Shown: positions 45,901 through 58,190 of the stretch, in pieces
How positions within the stretch are numbered: position 1 is the first letter of the stretch
Layout: every line of letters starts with the position of its first letter
From: Cotesia glomerata
Lineage: Eukaryota > Arthropoda > Insecta > Hymenoptera > Braconidae
DNA: 64,000 bases
Direction of reading: 5' to 3'
Assembly: GCF_020080835.1 (NCBI RefSeq)
Contig: NC_058166.1
Location: forward strand, 5,394,001 to 5,458,000
Notes under the pieces: model-generated
Seen by the model: only the letters and a program-made list of their open reading frames with translations
What the model was told of the DNA's origin: nothing
Databases searched by the model: none
Made by a program: the position numbers and the translations under genes

Positions 45901-48900
45901 TAAAAAATAGTAAAATTTAATTCTGTTCGGTCTCAATTCAATTTGATTAATTTTTACTTTTTTTCAATAATTTCTTACACATACAATTAATAATTAACAT
46001 AGTTCATTTACTAACTTCCTGGGTTTTTTCTACTCATTGTCATCTTTATCTGAAGGACCCAGACGACTATAAATTTGGTTACTTTTTAAATACTCAAAAT
46101 AATTTCTAGGTTTAACAGCTGTATTTCGATTTATTATTTACTGTCCGTGTAGGTTTTTCCCATCTATTGTAGTTTGTATACCTTAACCAAGACATTCTAT
46201 CTTTGGAAATTTTAAGTATTTAAAAAATAAGCTAGTTTTTATATTTACAATACCCACATTTCTCTAATTACAATATTTTCCCAAGTTTTTGCTTAGACGC
46301 CAGCAAGTCCGCAACCTATCATAAATCATTAGTCCCTTCAAGTCCTTACCTGATGTCAGTACCTCATACCCCCTCTTGCGCCTAAAGTTGACAATATACA
46401 TCCGCCTTCTATTCATCTAATTAGCCAATAGTTTCCTTAAAATATTCTTCCTTAGATTTTTCCGTACTTTTCCACCAATAATAATGCTTGCTTTCCCTTT
46501 CCTTATTTTTGCTTGACAAATTTACACCCTAATCTAAGTTGTAATGTTATACTAAGATTTTTGTATAAGTTAGTTGATTCTAAGATCTCTTATTTTACAC
46601 ACATAAATTTTTGTAACTGTCTACGCAGAATAAAACATCATAACTAAATACAGTTCGTTTTTATTCGTGCATGCTAACAGTCTTCTCTAATTTAATAGTT
46701 TTACTTTAAAACTAAGCTATAATAAAATAATTGTAGCTCAAAACAAATTCCAAGGTATTAACTATCTACCGCAAGAAAATTTCATTTTTTTGATGTGAAA
46801 CATCTATAGGCTCACTTGTAAACCGAATTGTTGGCGTGGCGACGCTTGCCGTGGCGACGGGTCGCCACGCTATACTAAGGTATACATATATATATTTTAT
46901 GTGTAGTAGAGTGTACGGTGTGGCGACGGGTCGCCACGCTTTACTGAGGTATACATATATCCGAACAAAAACAGTTTCACTGTAAGAAAAAATCGCGCCA
47001 AGTCCACGTTCATAAGACTATTAAAAAAAAAAAATTTCTTATTTCTTTACAAAAAGATATAAAATAAAAAAATTAAAAAATCCAAGTAACCGATATGATT
47101 GTATTTGATTTTCGGAAATTAAAAAAAATTTTATTGTAAATTTGAAAATTAAAAAAAAAAATTTGGTACGTATTTAGTGTGCGTGGTTGCAAAATATTTA
47201 ACTTTTAATGAAATTCGTAAAATCTATTTACTAGGACTTTAAAAAAATTGAAATACACAATGACGCACACCAAGTACGTTCCAAAATTTTTTTTTTAATT
47301 TTCAAATTTACAATAAAATTTTTTTTAATTTCCGAAAATCAAATACAATCATATCGGTTACTTGGATTTTTTAATTTTTTTATTTTATATCTTTTTGTAA
47401 AGAAATAAGAAATTTTTTTTTCTTAATAGTCTTATGAACGTGGACTTGGCGCGATTTTTTCTTACAGTGAAACTGTTTTTGTTCGGATTTTAGTATTTTT
47501 TGTAATTATAATAAAAATTTACAATGGGTACCAACTTAAATCTCGCGTTGGCTGCATTTTTTATAGCAAACTATCCTCTTAAAGCTACAGTTTATGTAAA
47601 AACAATTCCAGCGCACCCTGGCGGATGTAGATGCAAGCTGTGAAATGTATTTTTTTAACTGTAGTTTCCCATCTATTGGAAGATTACCATGCATTCTCGA
47701 ATTATTCAGTCTGTGGCATGTCACTTTTTACATAGAAAAAAAGTCAGGATCGAAATTTTTGAGCTTGCTATAGTTTGTGCTGATAAAATTTAATAATTTC
47801 AAGTAGATTAATTATTATAATTGAATATAATTAATTCATATCAGTAAAATAAAGCATGAATTACTGTTATAATATAAAATTTAGGAACAAGAAGTACCGT
47901 AGAATTAAATAAAATTTTGCAACCTCAAAATACCGTTCTGCTTACAGTAAACACAGTCAGTAGTCTGGCGCTCCGTTTACAACGGATTTGAACGGAACTT
48001 GGCGCCAGATTCTACCGAATCTGTGAATATATATTTTATATGTAGTAGAGTGTACGGTGTGGCTTCTCACTCAGTTCGACGTTGTTGTTTACTACGGTAC
48101 ACATAACCTGCGTTTTATTTAATTTTTATGTGAAACATTTTTATTTTAATTTTTGACAATAAAATATGTGTGATAATGATAACTCAGAAGATCAAAGTGA
48201 TCAACCTTGTGCAAAGAAAGTGAAACTACACTATGGCATACTACCAAGTCATCAGTAAGTAGATCGTATTTTTTAAGTGTCCATAAATGTAATTATTATA
48301 TTTTTATATTTAATTAATTATATTCATATTAATCATATTAGTAATTATATAAATTATATTAAGATTAATAATTATATAAATTATATTAATATTATCTTCA
48401 TTTAATTATTTTTTTATTATTCATGAAGGAATTAATATGGAAAAATTTATTAATAAAATTTATATTTGCAAATCTTTAGTCATTTATTGCAATAATTAAC
48501 TAAGATTTGAGTTCATGAGTATATTGAAGCCACACTTAAAATTTTTTTTCTTTTTCTTGTGTATTTTAATATCATATTTTTTTAAATATTTCAGTTCCCA
48601 ACAATCATCACAGGGATCACAAAATATTATTATTGAAACTGGACGCCACCCTGATCAGTTAAACACAAGGCATACTATCAATGTTGTGTAAGACTTTATT
48701 AATCGAATAGTACCAGACTATTTTAATTTTTATCTTAGATTTTATTAACATATTTATATTTTTTGATGTGAAACATCTATAGCCGCACGTAAAACCGATT
48801 TCTGGCATGGCGACGCATGTCGTGGTGATGCGTCGCCACGCTATATGATAGTATATATATATATACAGTCTATATGCAGTAGTGTGTACGGTGTGGCGAC

Positions 48901-51900
48901 GCGTTGCCATGCGCAACCGACTGTGCGATTCTCTCCCACTCGATCCGGCGTTGAGCCATCTTTCTCGCTACACTGAGCTCGGATACCTATAGTGTATATT
49001 CCGTAGTGTATACAGTGTTGTTTACTACAGTACAAATAACCTGTGTTTTACTTGAAAACAAATTATTTTTCTGATAATAAAATGTGTGACCGTGATAATT
49101 TAGAGACTGAAAGTGATCAGCCTCCTGCAAAGAAAGCAAAATCACACTATGACACACTATCATCAGTAAGTTAATTATATTTTTATAATTAAAGTATGCA
49201 TTTATCTGTGCATTAAGCACGCGTATATTTGGTGTGTTTTGAGCGCCAGTAAATGTAAAATCTACTCTCTTGGTAGATTAAAATTCACATAAATTTCATT
49301 GCATATAATGTTTTTAAATTAATTATTAATTTTAATTTCATTTTTATTGAAATTAATACATTAAAACAATTGCTTAGAGAATAAATTTATTAAGACTGAC
49401 AGAATTGTATTTCAAAATCAGCTGATGGCGTGCAGCGCACGATTGTTTTTCTTATTTGTTATTAATATGAACATTAAAAAATTAATTAATTTTTCTAATC
49501 ATAGTGGAATTTATAGTGAAACATTCATTATTGATATTTATAATTTACGATCTTTAGTAATATATTGAAATAACTGGCTAAGATTCTTGAGTTTACAAAT
49601 ATATTGAAGCCAATTTAAATTTTTCTGTATATTTTAATAACATATTTTTTATAAATATTTCAGAACCCAACAATCATCACAGGGGTCAAAAAATATTATT
49701 ATTGAAACTGGACATCACCAAGATCATTTAAACACAAGACATACTATTAATGTTATGTAAGATTTTATTAATCTAATAGTACCAGAATATACTAATTTTT
49801 ATTTAAGCTCTCAAGGAGGTACATATGACAAGGTGGTCTATGAGTATAGTAAAAGTCATTCTATTTCATTACTTTACGTAGCTTTAACACGAGTAACAAG
49901 TCTTGAAGGGTTGTTTATATGTAACAGTCAGGATAATTTAAGATTTTATCATGGAAGAAGAGTAGATCCATCAGTTTCAAGTTTACAGCAAGAATTTAAA
50001 AGATTATCTCTAAACAAACTTACTGCATTGCAAGGACTGATCACTGAATTTATAAACTCCTGAAATAAATTAACCATGACACTTTAAACTGCCAAAGTCT
50101 CAGAAAACATACTACTGATTTACAAGATTCTATTTGTCAAAGGAGTAACTTTTTATTACTAACTGAAACATTTCTTCCTGCAAATGAATCAGTTGACTTA
50201 CCTAATTTTCATTGTATAGCTAAATTTAAGAGAAAAAATGTTAGAGCCGCTGGAGTTGCCATTTATAACAACAATACTTCACATATTACTACATTCAACA
50301 TGGATTTAGTAATTCAAAATGCTACAGAAGTTCATGTCTCCTAAACATCTATTGGCGATATATGTACTTCACACGTTAAACTAGAAGATGGAAGTGAATT
50401 GATGATGATTGTTGTGTAAATTTCTCCTAATAAAAAAATAAATGACATCATTTCATTTTTACACGAGAGATTATTTCCGTACAGTCACAGAGGTTCAATA
50501 ACTTTCAAAACCAATAAAGACAAACTACCATTGATTTTAGCTGGGGATTCCCATGTAAATTTTGCAAAAGATGAATCAACGCCATTAATTACGTTTCTCC
50601 AAGAAGAATTTCAATTGCAAATTAATAACAATCCAAGAGAACCTACCACCAGATACGGAACAACAATAGATGCTGTATTTATTAGATATCTTGATAATGT
50701 TATGTCCAATACTTTTGTAACATACTTCAGTTACCATCGACCAATTGTCACAGTAATACCGTCCTCAGAGGCAACATCGAATATAACTATTACCGAAGTC
50801 ACTGATTAAACGAATTAAGTAGTCACGATTTGAAATAAATTCGTAAATTTTTGTATTTAATGAAAATAAATGTTTATTCAATAAATAGTCATCGTTATCT
50901 GGAAAAAAAAATCGTAATATTTTATTTTATCATTATGACATATTTAGTTCCTATCACAATCTGTTCTTTTCTGCATATTACTTTTACAAAATAATGTCGA
51001 TGTTTCACATTTGCCAGGCGTCCCGTGACGGCTCACATTTTTTTTTTTCATGTAGGACAAAACTGCTTATACGTTTTTAATTTCTAAACAATATTGTTAA
51101 GAAAGACCTATTTTCAAATCCAGATTTCTCAATGTTTTTTTTTTATGTAATTGCATTGTTTAAAATTATTTTAGATTATTTATAGTCTAAATAACCATAT
51201 AATCATTTATTTATACTTTATTGAGTTAAAATTAATTTTAAAATAGCGGATATCAATGATGGGGACACATAAATTAACTTGCGTCAACTAACGACATAGG
51301 CCATAATGTAAGGTAACCAAAGTCCCTCAACATACATATCAAAGTATTAATGTTTACATACTGTCATGTGATTGTATAAGAATCGAAGTATTTGAGACTA
51401 GAAAAAATTGCTAAAAAAAACCTGGTAAAAATATAGAAAAGCTCGGTCTTAAACGAATTTTAGAATAATAAAAATTATTAATAGTTTTGCATTAGTTAGT
51501 ATAAATGATTATTGTTAATATAAATTTAACAGTAATAAAAGACCTTTCAATCATAGGGCCTATGTTATGTCAATAATCGGCTCTTTGAATTTTTTGCACT
51601 GTCAATAATACATACACTCGACTTGATAGTTTTAAATTGACATAATAATTATTGAATTTATTGCTATTAAAGTTTATTAATTAAATTGTATAAGTAAAAA
51701 CAATGATTAAGATGTCCTATAAAAAAAAAAAGTTAACAATATTGATTTGAAACACGATAAAAAAAATTGTAAATATTCATGATCACTCTTATAGTGTCAA
51801 TAATAGGGCCTTTTACCTTATTGCCGAATAGCCTGTGAAACCATGAAAACGCGCAAATTCAGGTCAAGACCTTTTAAATGATTCTAAATTTAATTTAAAA

Positions 51901-52636
51901 ACTCATTTGATCATATAAATACTCCAAAGCCAAAATTTTCCTCATTCTCTTAATTATATTGATGATTTTTTACCTGAAATGATCCCACAGAATATGTGCA
52001 TTTTCGAGAATTGGTGGCATGTACCATGAATGAGCTGAGTGATCATGTTTCTTTTGATGATCATTAGATGATTCACCAGAGTTTAAGTTTTCCAATATCA
52101 TCGGAAGCAATCCCATGATACCTTCAGCATTTCTGTTTTCACGTGAACCCATAAACATACTGGCCATATTCAACATTCCTTCGAAATCAAATCCATTTCC
52201 TTCTTCACTATCAGACCCCGCTTTTCTCGCCTGTTGATTATTATTACTATTACCGGCCGAAGAAGCAACCATCTGTAAAACAGGACCGAGCATTGATAAA
52301 TCAAAACCTCCTTGATTTTTGCTGTTTTGGTTTCCTGATGAACCTGCCATCAAGTTCCCCAGGCCTGTTAAAATTTGACCGAATCCAGCTAAGCCCTGCT
52401 ACAAGGAAGAAATAAATTGGAAATTATAATTTCGTATGTGTGATAAGTAGAAAATTATTTGGTTAAGTCCATACATTATTATTTTCATTCATAAACCTAT
52501 TTGGCCCCGGTGATTCATCAGAGAAAAACGAATTGGCAACTTCGACGAATGCACTAGAAATGTCAACATCATCATTCTTCTCACCAGCAACAATGCCCAG
52601 GAAAGCTATGATTATTATACTCTTTGGAAAATACAT
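42981..52636 (-). CDS. Predicted secreted insect protein of unknown function, five exons (466 aa)
   Basis: Minus-strand coding exons: 52636-52475, 52398-51974, 45393-44880, 43353-43135, 43061-42981; all introns GT-AG and all junctions keep the frame. The start at 52636 is preferred because an upstream in-frame ATG (52654) lies inside an acceptor-like TTATGTTTCAG, implying a 5' non-coding exon. Residues 1-18 form a signal peptide (KSIIIIAFLGIVAG). Then comes an Asn/Gly/Ser/Met-rich, partly repetitive stretch (residues 50-170), followed by a well-folded-looking C-terminal 270 residues with WIRSLTNFVAEWF and four cysteines near the end. I do not recognise the family. The absence of membrane helices suggests secretion. 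Intron 2 is 6.6 kb and filled with transposons. Confidence 0.85.
43573..43680. repeat. Partial copy of the CACAGTAAAA MITE
   Basis: CACAGTAAAAACTTTTGCGTCATGGCGT matches the start of the element at 40569; the right end is lost. It lies in intron 3 of the secreted-protein gene. Confidence 0.6.
44020..44190 (-). repeat. Dispersed repeat, inverse copy of 22480-22720
   Basis: GTTCGGGAGTAATCGTTGG and GACATCAGGACGTCCACG are the inverse of blocks at 22570-22640. The 44320-44770 stretch further on looks like another small CACG/TTCGTG element. Confidence 0.65.
45924..46745. mobile_element. Solo LTR, 822 bp, copy 2
   Basis: Same family as 12364-13248: TGTTCGGTCTC start and CTCAAAACA end, flanked by its own five-base duplication AATTC (45919-45923, 46746-46750). 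About 95% like copy 1 except that each copy has a deletion the other lacks (copy 2 lacks the part at 12660-12770; copy 1 lacks the part at 46455-46500). Confidence 0.9.
46785..48758 (+). mobile_element. Helentron 5' piece (copy 1), split by hairpin element B
   Basis: Starts TTTTTTGATGTGAAACATC, followed by GTGGCGACGGGTCGCCACGC hairpins. After the hairpin insertion it has a first coding exon (ATG at 48166, an acidic stretch then AKKVKLHYG), a GTAAGT donor and a second exon (48594-48685). It stops where the second copy begins. Confidence 0.75.
46961..48026 (+). mobile_element. 1.05 kb palindromic element, copy B
   Basis: The palindrome is 46961-47486, the unique right half ends at the hairpin AGATTCTACCGAATCT and CTGTGA. 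It is inserted in the AT-rich leader of a Helentron. The duplication is ambiguous because the target is (AT)n. Confidence 0.85.
49808..50063 (+). pseudogene. C-terminal end of a Helentron PIF1-type helicase
   Basis: The frame after the acceptor TTTAAG starts SQGGTYDKVVYEY and reads LLYVALTRVTSLEGLFI, the last helicase motif (VI) of Helitron PIF1-like helicases. A stop closes it at 50061-50063. Everything upstream of this motif is deleted. Confidence 0.85.
50070..50809 (+). pseudogene. Helentron endonuclease domain with two stops
   Basis: In Helentrons, an APE-type endonuclease follows the helicase. Here the frame shows LLTETFLP, then LILAGDSHVNF near 50537 (the catalytic Asp block, histidine where asparagine-phenylalanine is usual), TTIDAVFIRY near 50660 and FSYHRPIVTV near 50731, where the serine-aspartate-histidine block of the family is SYH. 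In-frame stops near 50342 and 50417 show it is dead. Confidence 0.8.
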
Positions 52637-53480
52637 TTTTTTAACCTGAAACATAAATTATTAATTGTTTGATGATTTTTATAATAAAGTGGAACTTAAA
52701 ATTGAGTAAAATGGCATCAATTTAGTTTCTCAAATGATTTATCTCTATAAATATTTAAAATTATAATTTCTAAGAATCACGATTTTCGAAAAAATTTGAA
52801 AAATTTCTTCTTTATGGATAAATGTTTTATTTCATTCAGCACTTATTGTTTATTCATTGCAATTAAAATTTTTAGACGTTGTAAAAATATGTATGTAAAA
52901 GACTTCAGACATTGACCAGTTTAGATACAAAAACATGATTACAATTATTTGTAAATTTATTGGAAGAGTTATTCATGAGTTGAAACAAGTGTTGTACTTT
53001 TTTATAGTTTTAAATTACAAATTATCATACTTTTATTTACAAAACATATAATAATAAATATTAAATTGTAATAATTAACGTTACAGCCGATTGCTTCAAA
53101 TATTGACAATTACGTAATAAATATTGACCGCCTATGTTCCAAATACTGACCAGTAGTATCATGCTTATGGAACTTATGAATAACTTTTATTTTTAATCTA
53201 TAATAGTTTCAATATTAGGTAATTTATTCACTGATATGTTAATAATTGAAGTAATGTTGTTAGTTGCCCGGTATTCCGATACAATATTATCTTTAGTACT
53301 CATATTTAAATCAATGAACGAAGTCATATTAATATTAGGTACACTGGATAATTTACAACACCAGTTGTTGAACACATTATTATTTCAATTATTAATATGG
53401 ATTTTATAACAAAAATTATTGATAGTTAATTTTCGATATTCAATTGTTTTGACAGATACTTATTAATTGATTATAAAGTA

Positions 53481-54402
53481 CTAGCTGTTAGTTGCTCGCT
53501 CCGCTGGACGCTTTATAGAGTTGCATTTTTAAATCTAGACTTGAAATTTAATTAGAGTATTGTTTTGACTTGCTCAGATTCCCAATTCTATTGAATTGGC
53601 ATGCTCTTTTTATCCATATAATTATTCTAGCTAATATTTATTGTAACTTTCAATGTACAATCAATATAACACTCCCGTGTCTTTTTTACAAAAATGAATA
53701 ATAATTGATATGAAAAAAAAAAAATTAGTAAAACGGTTCACCCTAAAGGCCATCCCTGCAACTTCCCGCTAATTCCATACCTGGGCGCTTAAAATTGTAC
53801 TTATGACGTTTTTGAGATTTTTGAGCTCAAAATATAATTTATGTGATATTTTTAGCTCGCTGAGCTCAAAGAGATAGTATTTCTATGCATTTGAGCTCTT
53901 CGAGCTCAAAAGTCTGATAGAAGTTTCATAGAACACTACTTTTGGAATTTTCAAACCGCAATAACTTTTGAATGGATCAACCGATTTTTACGCGGTCAGC
54001 GGCATTCAACGAAGTTTTATTATCCTTATAGAGAATTTTCAGGTTTTAATTGATCGAACCAAAAATTTCGGAGTAATTTCGAAAAAACACTTTTTTTCGG
54101 TTTTCTTTCGTTCACGATATCTCTCGAACGAATTAACCGATTTCGACCAGCTTAGTGGCGATCAGCGTGGTTTTTTATTGTCTAAAACTGATTAGTTTTT
54201 GGAATCGATCGGTGAAGCCGTTTAAAAGTTACAAAAAAAAAACTACATTTGAAAAAATTTTTTTTCTTAGTTTTTTTAAGATTTCTCAAAATCTACTGAT
54301 CCGAATCGGTCCAAATTGTACTCAAAATCTAAGTTTGGCCAAGCCCTTTCAAATAGCACCAACCGCGATAAAATCGGATGAGCCGTTCAAAAAGTAATTT
54401 TT

Positions 54403-54464
<62 letters not shown>

Positions 54465-54943
54465 GACAACCTCGCGGGAGTAGTCAGGGAAGCTTCCTAT
54501 GACCTTCAAACGTCGAGATCTGATGAAAACTCGATTTTTGCAAAACGGGGTGAAAACAATAACTTCCCGATTTTTGAAAATCTTCGATTTTCTTAGCGGG
54601 AAGTTAAAAATTCGTACTGAGCATTGAAAATTTCAGTTAAAAAAATCGCAGGTCTCATAAGTAAAGAAATCTGCTAAGTACATATATCAATATCACCAAT
54701 AGAATTAAAAAATTTATTTTAACCAAATGACAATCGAATAGAATAAATTTAGTTACAATAAAAATTCATTATTTCTAAGTCAAAAAAATATAGGTTCTGA
54801 ATAAGTAATCACCGATATATCATATTCTAAAACCTTCTCCGAAACACGCTGCATATTATGGTATAAGTATTATTCCGATCGGTTCAATAGTTTTCGCAGA
54901 ATAACCGAACAAAATAACCGGCTTCCATTTATTAGTATAGATT
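53481..54943 (+). mobile_element. Dispersed insect repeat split by a (CA)n TIR element
   Basis: The left end CTAGCTGTTAGTTGCTCGCTC and the right end (CCGATCGGTTCAATAGTTTT ... TTAGTATAGAT) belong to a repeat type I associate with many insect genomes. About 850 bp of (CA)n element are inserted between. Confidence 0.5.
53760..54608 (+). mobile_element. (CA)n-bearing TIR family, most complete copy
   Basis: Perfect 13 bp inverted termini: AACTTCCCGCTAA at 53760 and TTAGCGGGAAGTT near 54592. The body has two blocks of 'ctcgaacgaattaaccgat' type, then a 60 bp (CA)n tract (54403-54462), then GGGAGTAGTCAGGGAAGC and the end. No open reading frame of its own beyond repeat-driven ones. Confidence 0.85.
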
Positions 54944-55241
54944 TAATTGTATATAAATTGATCACAAATGTGATCACAACTTTTCACAACTTTCTGATAT
55001 TTGTACATAAACTTTTTTTTTGAAGTTATACTTCTTTTGGCGCGTTAGGCGAAAATAATGAGGGTAAATTTTTACGATGCGCGCGCACACCGTCACGAAA
55101 AACCGACACCCTGAAGTTGGCTACTCAACATTTTAGTTTTATAAAAAATGTTACCAACAAAATAAAAATAAGTACATCTACGTATGTTTGCGTGAGAACT
55201 GGCAACTGTATTCACGATATTTCATACAAATATATATTTTT
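54944..55241. other. Spacer, no gene seen
   Basis: AT-rich with a short GC block near 55070-55110. Confidence 0.4.
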
Positions 55242-55782
55242 AACTTCCCGCTAAGAAAATTGAAAACTTTTAAGAATGGGAAATTATTGATTTCGGTCCG
55301 ATTTTCAAAAGTCGAGTTTTCATCAGATGTCCACGTTTAAAGGTTCCAGGAAGCCATTCTGATTATTCCCGCCAAAGTGTCCGGCCGTGTGTGTGTCAAT
55401 AAATTTTTGTCGTACGGTTTCTCAAAAACAAATCAACCGATTAAGTTCTACGACACGTCATTCAAAAGGGTCTATCAAAACGTAGTTCTTTAAAAATTCG
55501 TAAAATTTTGTTTTTTGGTATTTTTTTTATGATATCTTCGAGATTTCTTAACCAATGAATAAAAAGATGTACATTTTCTTATTGTGCTTTAAAAACTGCG
55601 TCAAATGCTTTCTTAAAAAAGAAAATCGAACGACACATTCAAAAGTTATCGTTTATATAATAAATAGATTTTGAGCTCGAAGAGCTCAAAATATGAAAAA
55701 CTGTGCTTTGAGCTTGAAAAGCTCAAATATTAATCAAAAAATACATTTTAAGGTGCTTGAAATGCAAACTTAGCAGGAAGTT
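55242..55782 (-). mobile_element. (CA)n TIR family, copy with (CA)n almost lost (minus)
   Basis: AACTTCCCGCTAAGAAAAT at the left and TTAGCAGGAAGTT at the right are inverted termini. The microsatellite is reduced to GTGTGTGTGT near 55388. Repeated GAGCTC words near 55675-55730. Confidence 0.8.
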
Positions 55783-57640
55783 CTAGGGCCTGCACGGTCA
55801 ACCGATTTTCAGATTTTTTTAATTATGTAGAAATAATTTTTTTATTATATTTAAATAAACTTTATTTAACTAGATAATGTGTTATAATAAAACTTACAAT
55901 GTATTAAATTTTTATTTAAACTACAATTAAAAATTGATAATTACGTACTGAACATAAAATTAAATTATTAGATTTTTTCGAATCAAGTTGTTATGTTGGT
56001 TGGTCAATATTTGGTTTCTTTACCCTACATTCTTTATATCACACATATAATTTTGAGAATTATGTTTTTATTTTTTGGGTTTCAAGGTTAAGTTCAACGT
56101 GCAACCTGTGCAAATATTCAGTGGACTATGGCTAAAACTGTCATCTATATACCTATAGTCAGAATGTAGGGCCTTGAGGCTCCAAATATTATAAACTGTA
56201 CAGTATTTAAATGATCAATATTACTCCTTTTAATATTTAAATAATTTTGTAAAAAAAAGTTCTCAAAAATTTCTGGCCGAAATTTTGATTTATCAAAAAT
56301 TGCGAATGAAAAAAGATTAAATATTTATTTTATTGAAATTAATAGACTTCTGATAATTTTTAGGATTTTTCTCAATAAAATAAATATTACCGTAAGGATT
56401 TAAATAATATTAAACGTATAGAAATTGCAAGAAACTATAAATCTATTTATTTTGTACTAATTTATTTGCTTAAAAAAAATTATCCGGTACTAAAATAAAA
56501 ATATTTATGTACGATTTCAGATTCTGCAAAAATTTTAATAATTGTCGCTGTAACGCTCACAAAATATTTTACAATATATTTCCGATAGAATTTACTATTT
56601 TTACTTCAAGAAATTTTGGCTGTTGAAAATACGGGTCAATATTGTCATCTTTTTAAGCAACAAGCCGGAAACGTTTCGGATTATGATTATTAGAATACCG
56701 TTGCTTCTTCAACGGGCCTTGTACTAAACTATATATTCCTTGAAATAAAAATGATGTATACTTTTTCATTTATTTAAGCATTTATGTTTGCGTTCTGTTG
56801 AATAAAACTTTAACTTTATTAACTGAAAAAAAAATATTCGCGATGCATTGATAATTATTTTTCAATAATAAATAATAAATATTCAAAGTGAAACTATTAG
56901 ATAACATAGAAACATTGAAATGACTCAATAAATATACTTAGTACGTATATTTGTAGTTACAGTATATTATAATGTCAAGATCAATGACATGTTTATGTTC
57001 GCTTCTTGAAAGAAAATGCAAACATTAAATATTTAAATAAAGAGTTTTATTTAAGATTCATAAAATATTTAAATGTAATGCTGTTGATCTTCAAAATATG
57101 TGATTCTGAATACCGTAGCCCACATTAAATTGACATTCTTCGCCTTCAAGGTTTGATACAGAATAACGGTACACAATGGTCATTATCAATACATAAAAAA
57201 AAACGATCAGAATAACTTCAGATATTTAAATAAAATTAAATTTATATAAAAAATTAACAAAGTTTTATTCTGAAAATATCAAAATAATTTTTATTACACA
57301 ATTAAAAAAATAATTTCGTTCGAACTATTGTCATTGATAGCTTTAACTAAGCAATTTTAATTTACTATTTATCGGGTATCAGTTTATTTTTGATAAGCAG
57401 TCTTAGAAAATCATTTCGAAGGAATTTGTTGCTATTTCTAATACAAATAATACCGCGAAATAAATAAATATTCTAAAGAAACAACAAAATTTTTCAAAGA
57501 CGTGCTAAGATTTAAAAAAAATTTAATTAAACAAGAAGTTTAAATACTAGATTATAAAAATAAAAATTCACTACATACCTTTAATAAAATCACATTTATG
57601 CAAACAATTAATATAAAATTACTTTGGAGTTTCTAAAGGA
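55783..57640. other. AT-rich region, no gene or repeat recognised
   Basis: Read in both directions for splice-bounded open frames without success. It probably lies between the first non-coding exon of the secreted-protein gene and its coding part. Confidence 0.4.
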
Positions 57641-57748
57641 TCTAAAATTTAAAGCTTATAACACGCCAGAGTGGCCAGAGTTCATACACCTGACGTTGCT
57701 GTGGCTTGACTGGCGTTAAGTGTAGTTTGACAAACGGTACTTCCTTAC

Positions 57749-57800
57749 CTGAACAGTTCGAAGGAATTATGTATTGTAGCAAACAATACAGGAAAATTTT
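57749..57800 (-). promoter_or_regulatory. Candidate first non-coding exon of the secreted-protein gene
   Basis: On the minus strand a strong donor GTTCAG|GTAAGG ends at 57749/57748 in a locally GC-richer patch (57650-57760). A 7 bp stem TGTATTG/CAATACA lies at about 57772-57792. A first exon is expected because the coding exon begins with an acceptor. A second donor, AAAG|GTATGT, is at about 57577-57580. Confidence 0.3.
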
Positions 57801-58094
57801 CTTAGTTATTATATAAGTTGACCTACTAATTATTACATGAGATAGTAGATAATTTTTTTTTAAATAAATACAAACATATTCTATATTTTCAAGTGGACTT
57901 GATTGAAAAAAAATAATAATTAAAAAATCAGCAACAATTTATTGTAAAATAATAAAATAAATTAAAAAAATTTTTGTTGTTATTTTTTATATAAATATAA
58001 TTTAAAAAAAATTGACTATAAACTACCTCTAATAAAAGAATCTGTAAAAATAAATATATTTTTAACTTTTTTCAAGAAAAATTAGAATGGACGA

Positions 58095-58190
58095 AGATAA
58101 AAGAGGGGAAAGATTTTTATAGGAGTTCAGAAGTTTGCAGGTAAGCCGGAGAAATGATTCGAATAGCCCAAGCCAAGAGTCGAACCAGTG
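58095..58190 (-). repeat. SINE tail half with B box (minus)
   Basis: B box GGTTCGACTCTTGG on the minus strand (58177-58187), followed by GGGCTATTCGAATCATT and a pyrimidine-rich tail. Relative of 9145-9300 and 33778-33960. The A-box half is missing. Confidence 0.5.

Larger units (their letters stand above)
48759..51036 (+). mobile_element. Helentron with internal deletion (copy 2)
   Basis: The 5' end TTTTTTGATGTGAAACATC is mirrored near the 3' end by GATGTTTCAC (50999-51008), then a small hairpin CGTCCCGTGACG and the end near 51036. Such offset inverted ends with a single 3' hairpin are typical of Helentrons (Helitron2). The first two exons repeat those of copy 1. The Rep domain and most of the helicase are missing; the end of the helicase and the endonuclease remain. 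Confidence 0.82.
45394..51973 (-). other. 6.6 kb intron of the secreted-protein gene
   Basis: Holds a solo LTR, two Helentron pieces and hairpin element copy B. 51040-51970 shows nothing beyond AT-rich sequence. Confidence 0.8.
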
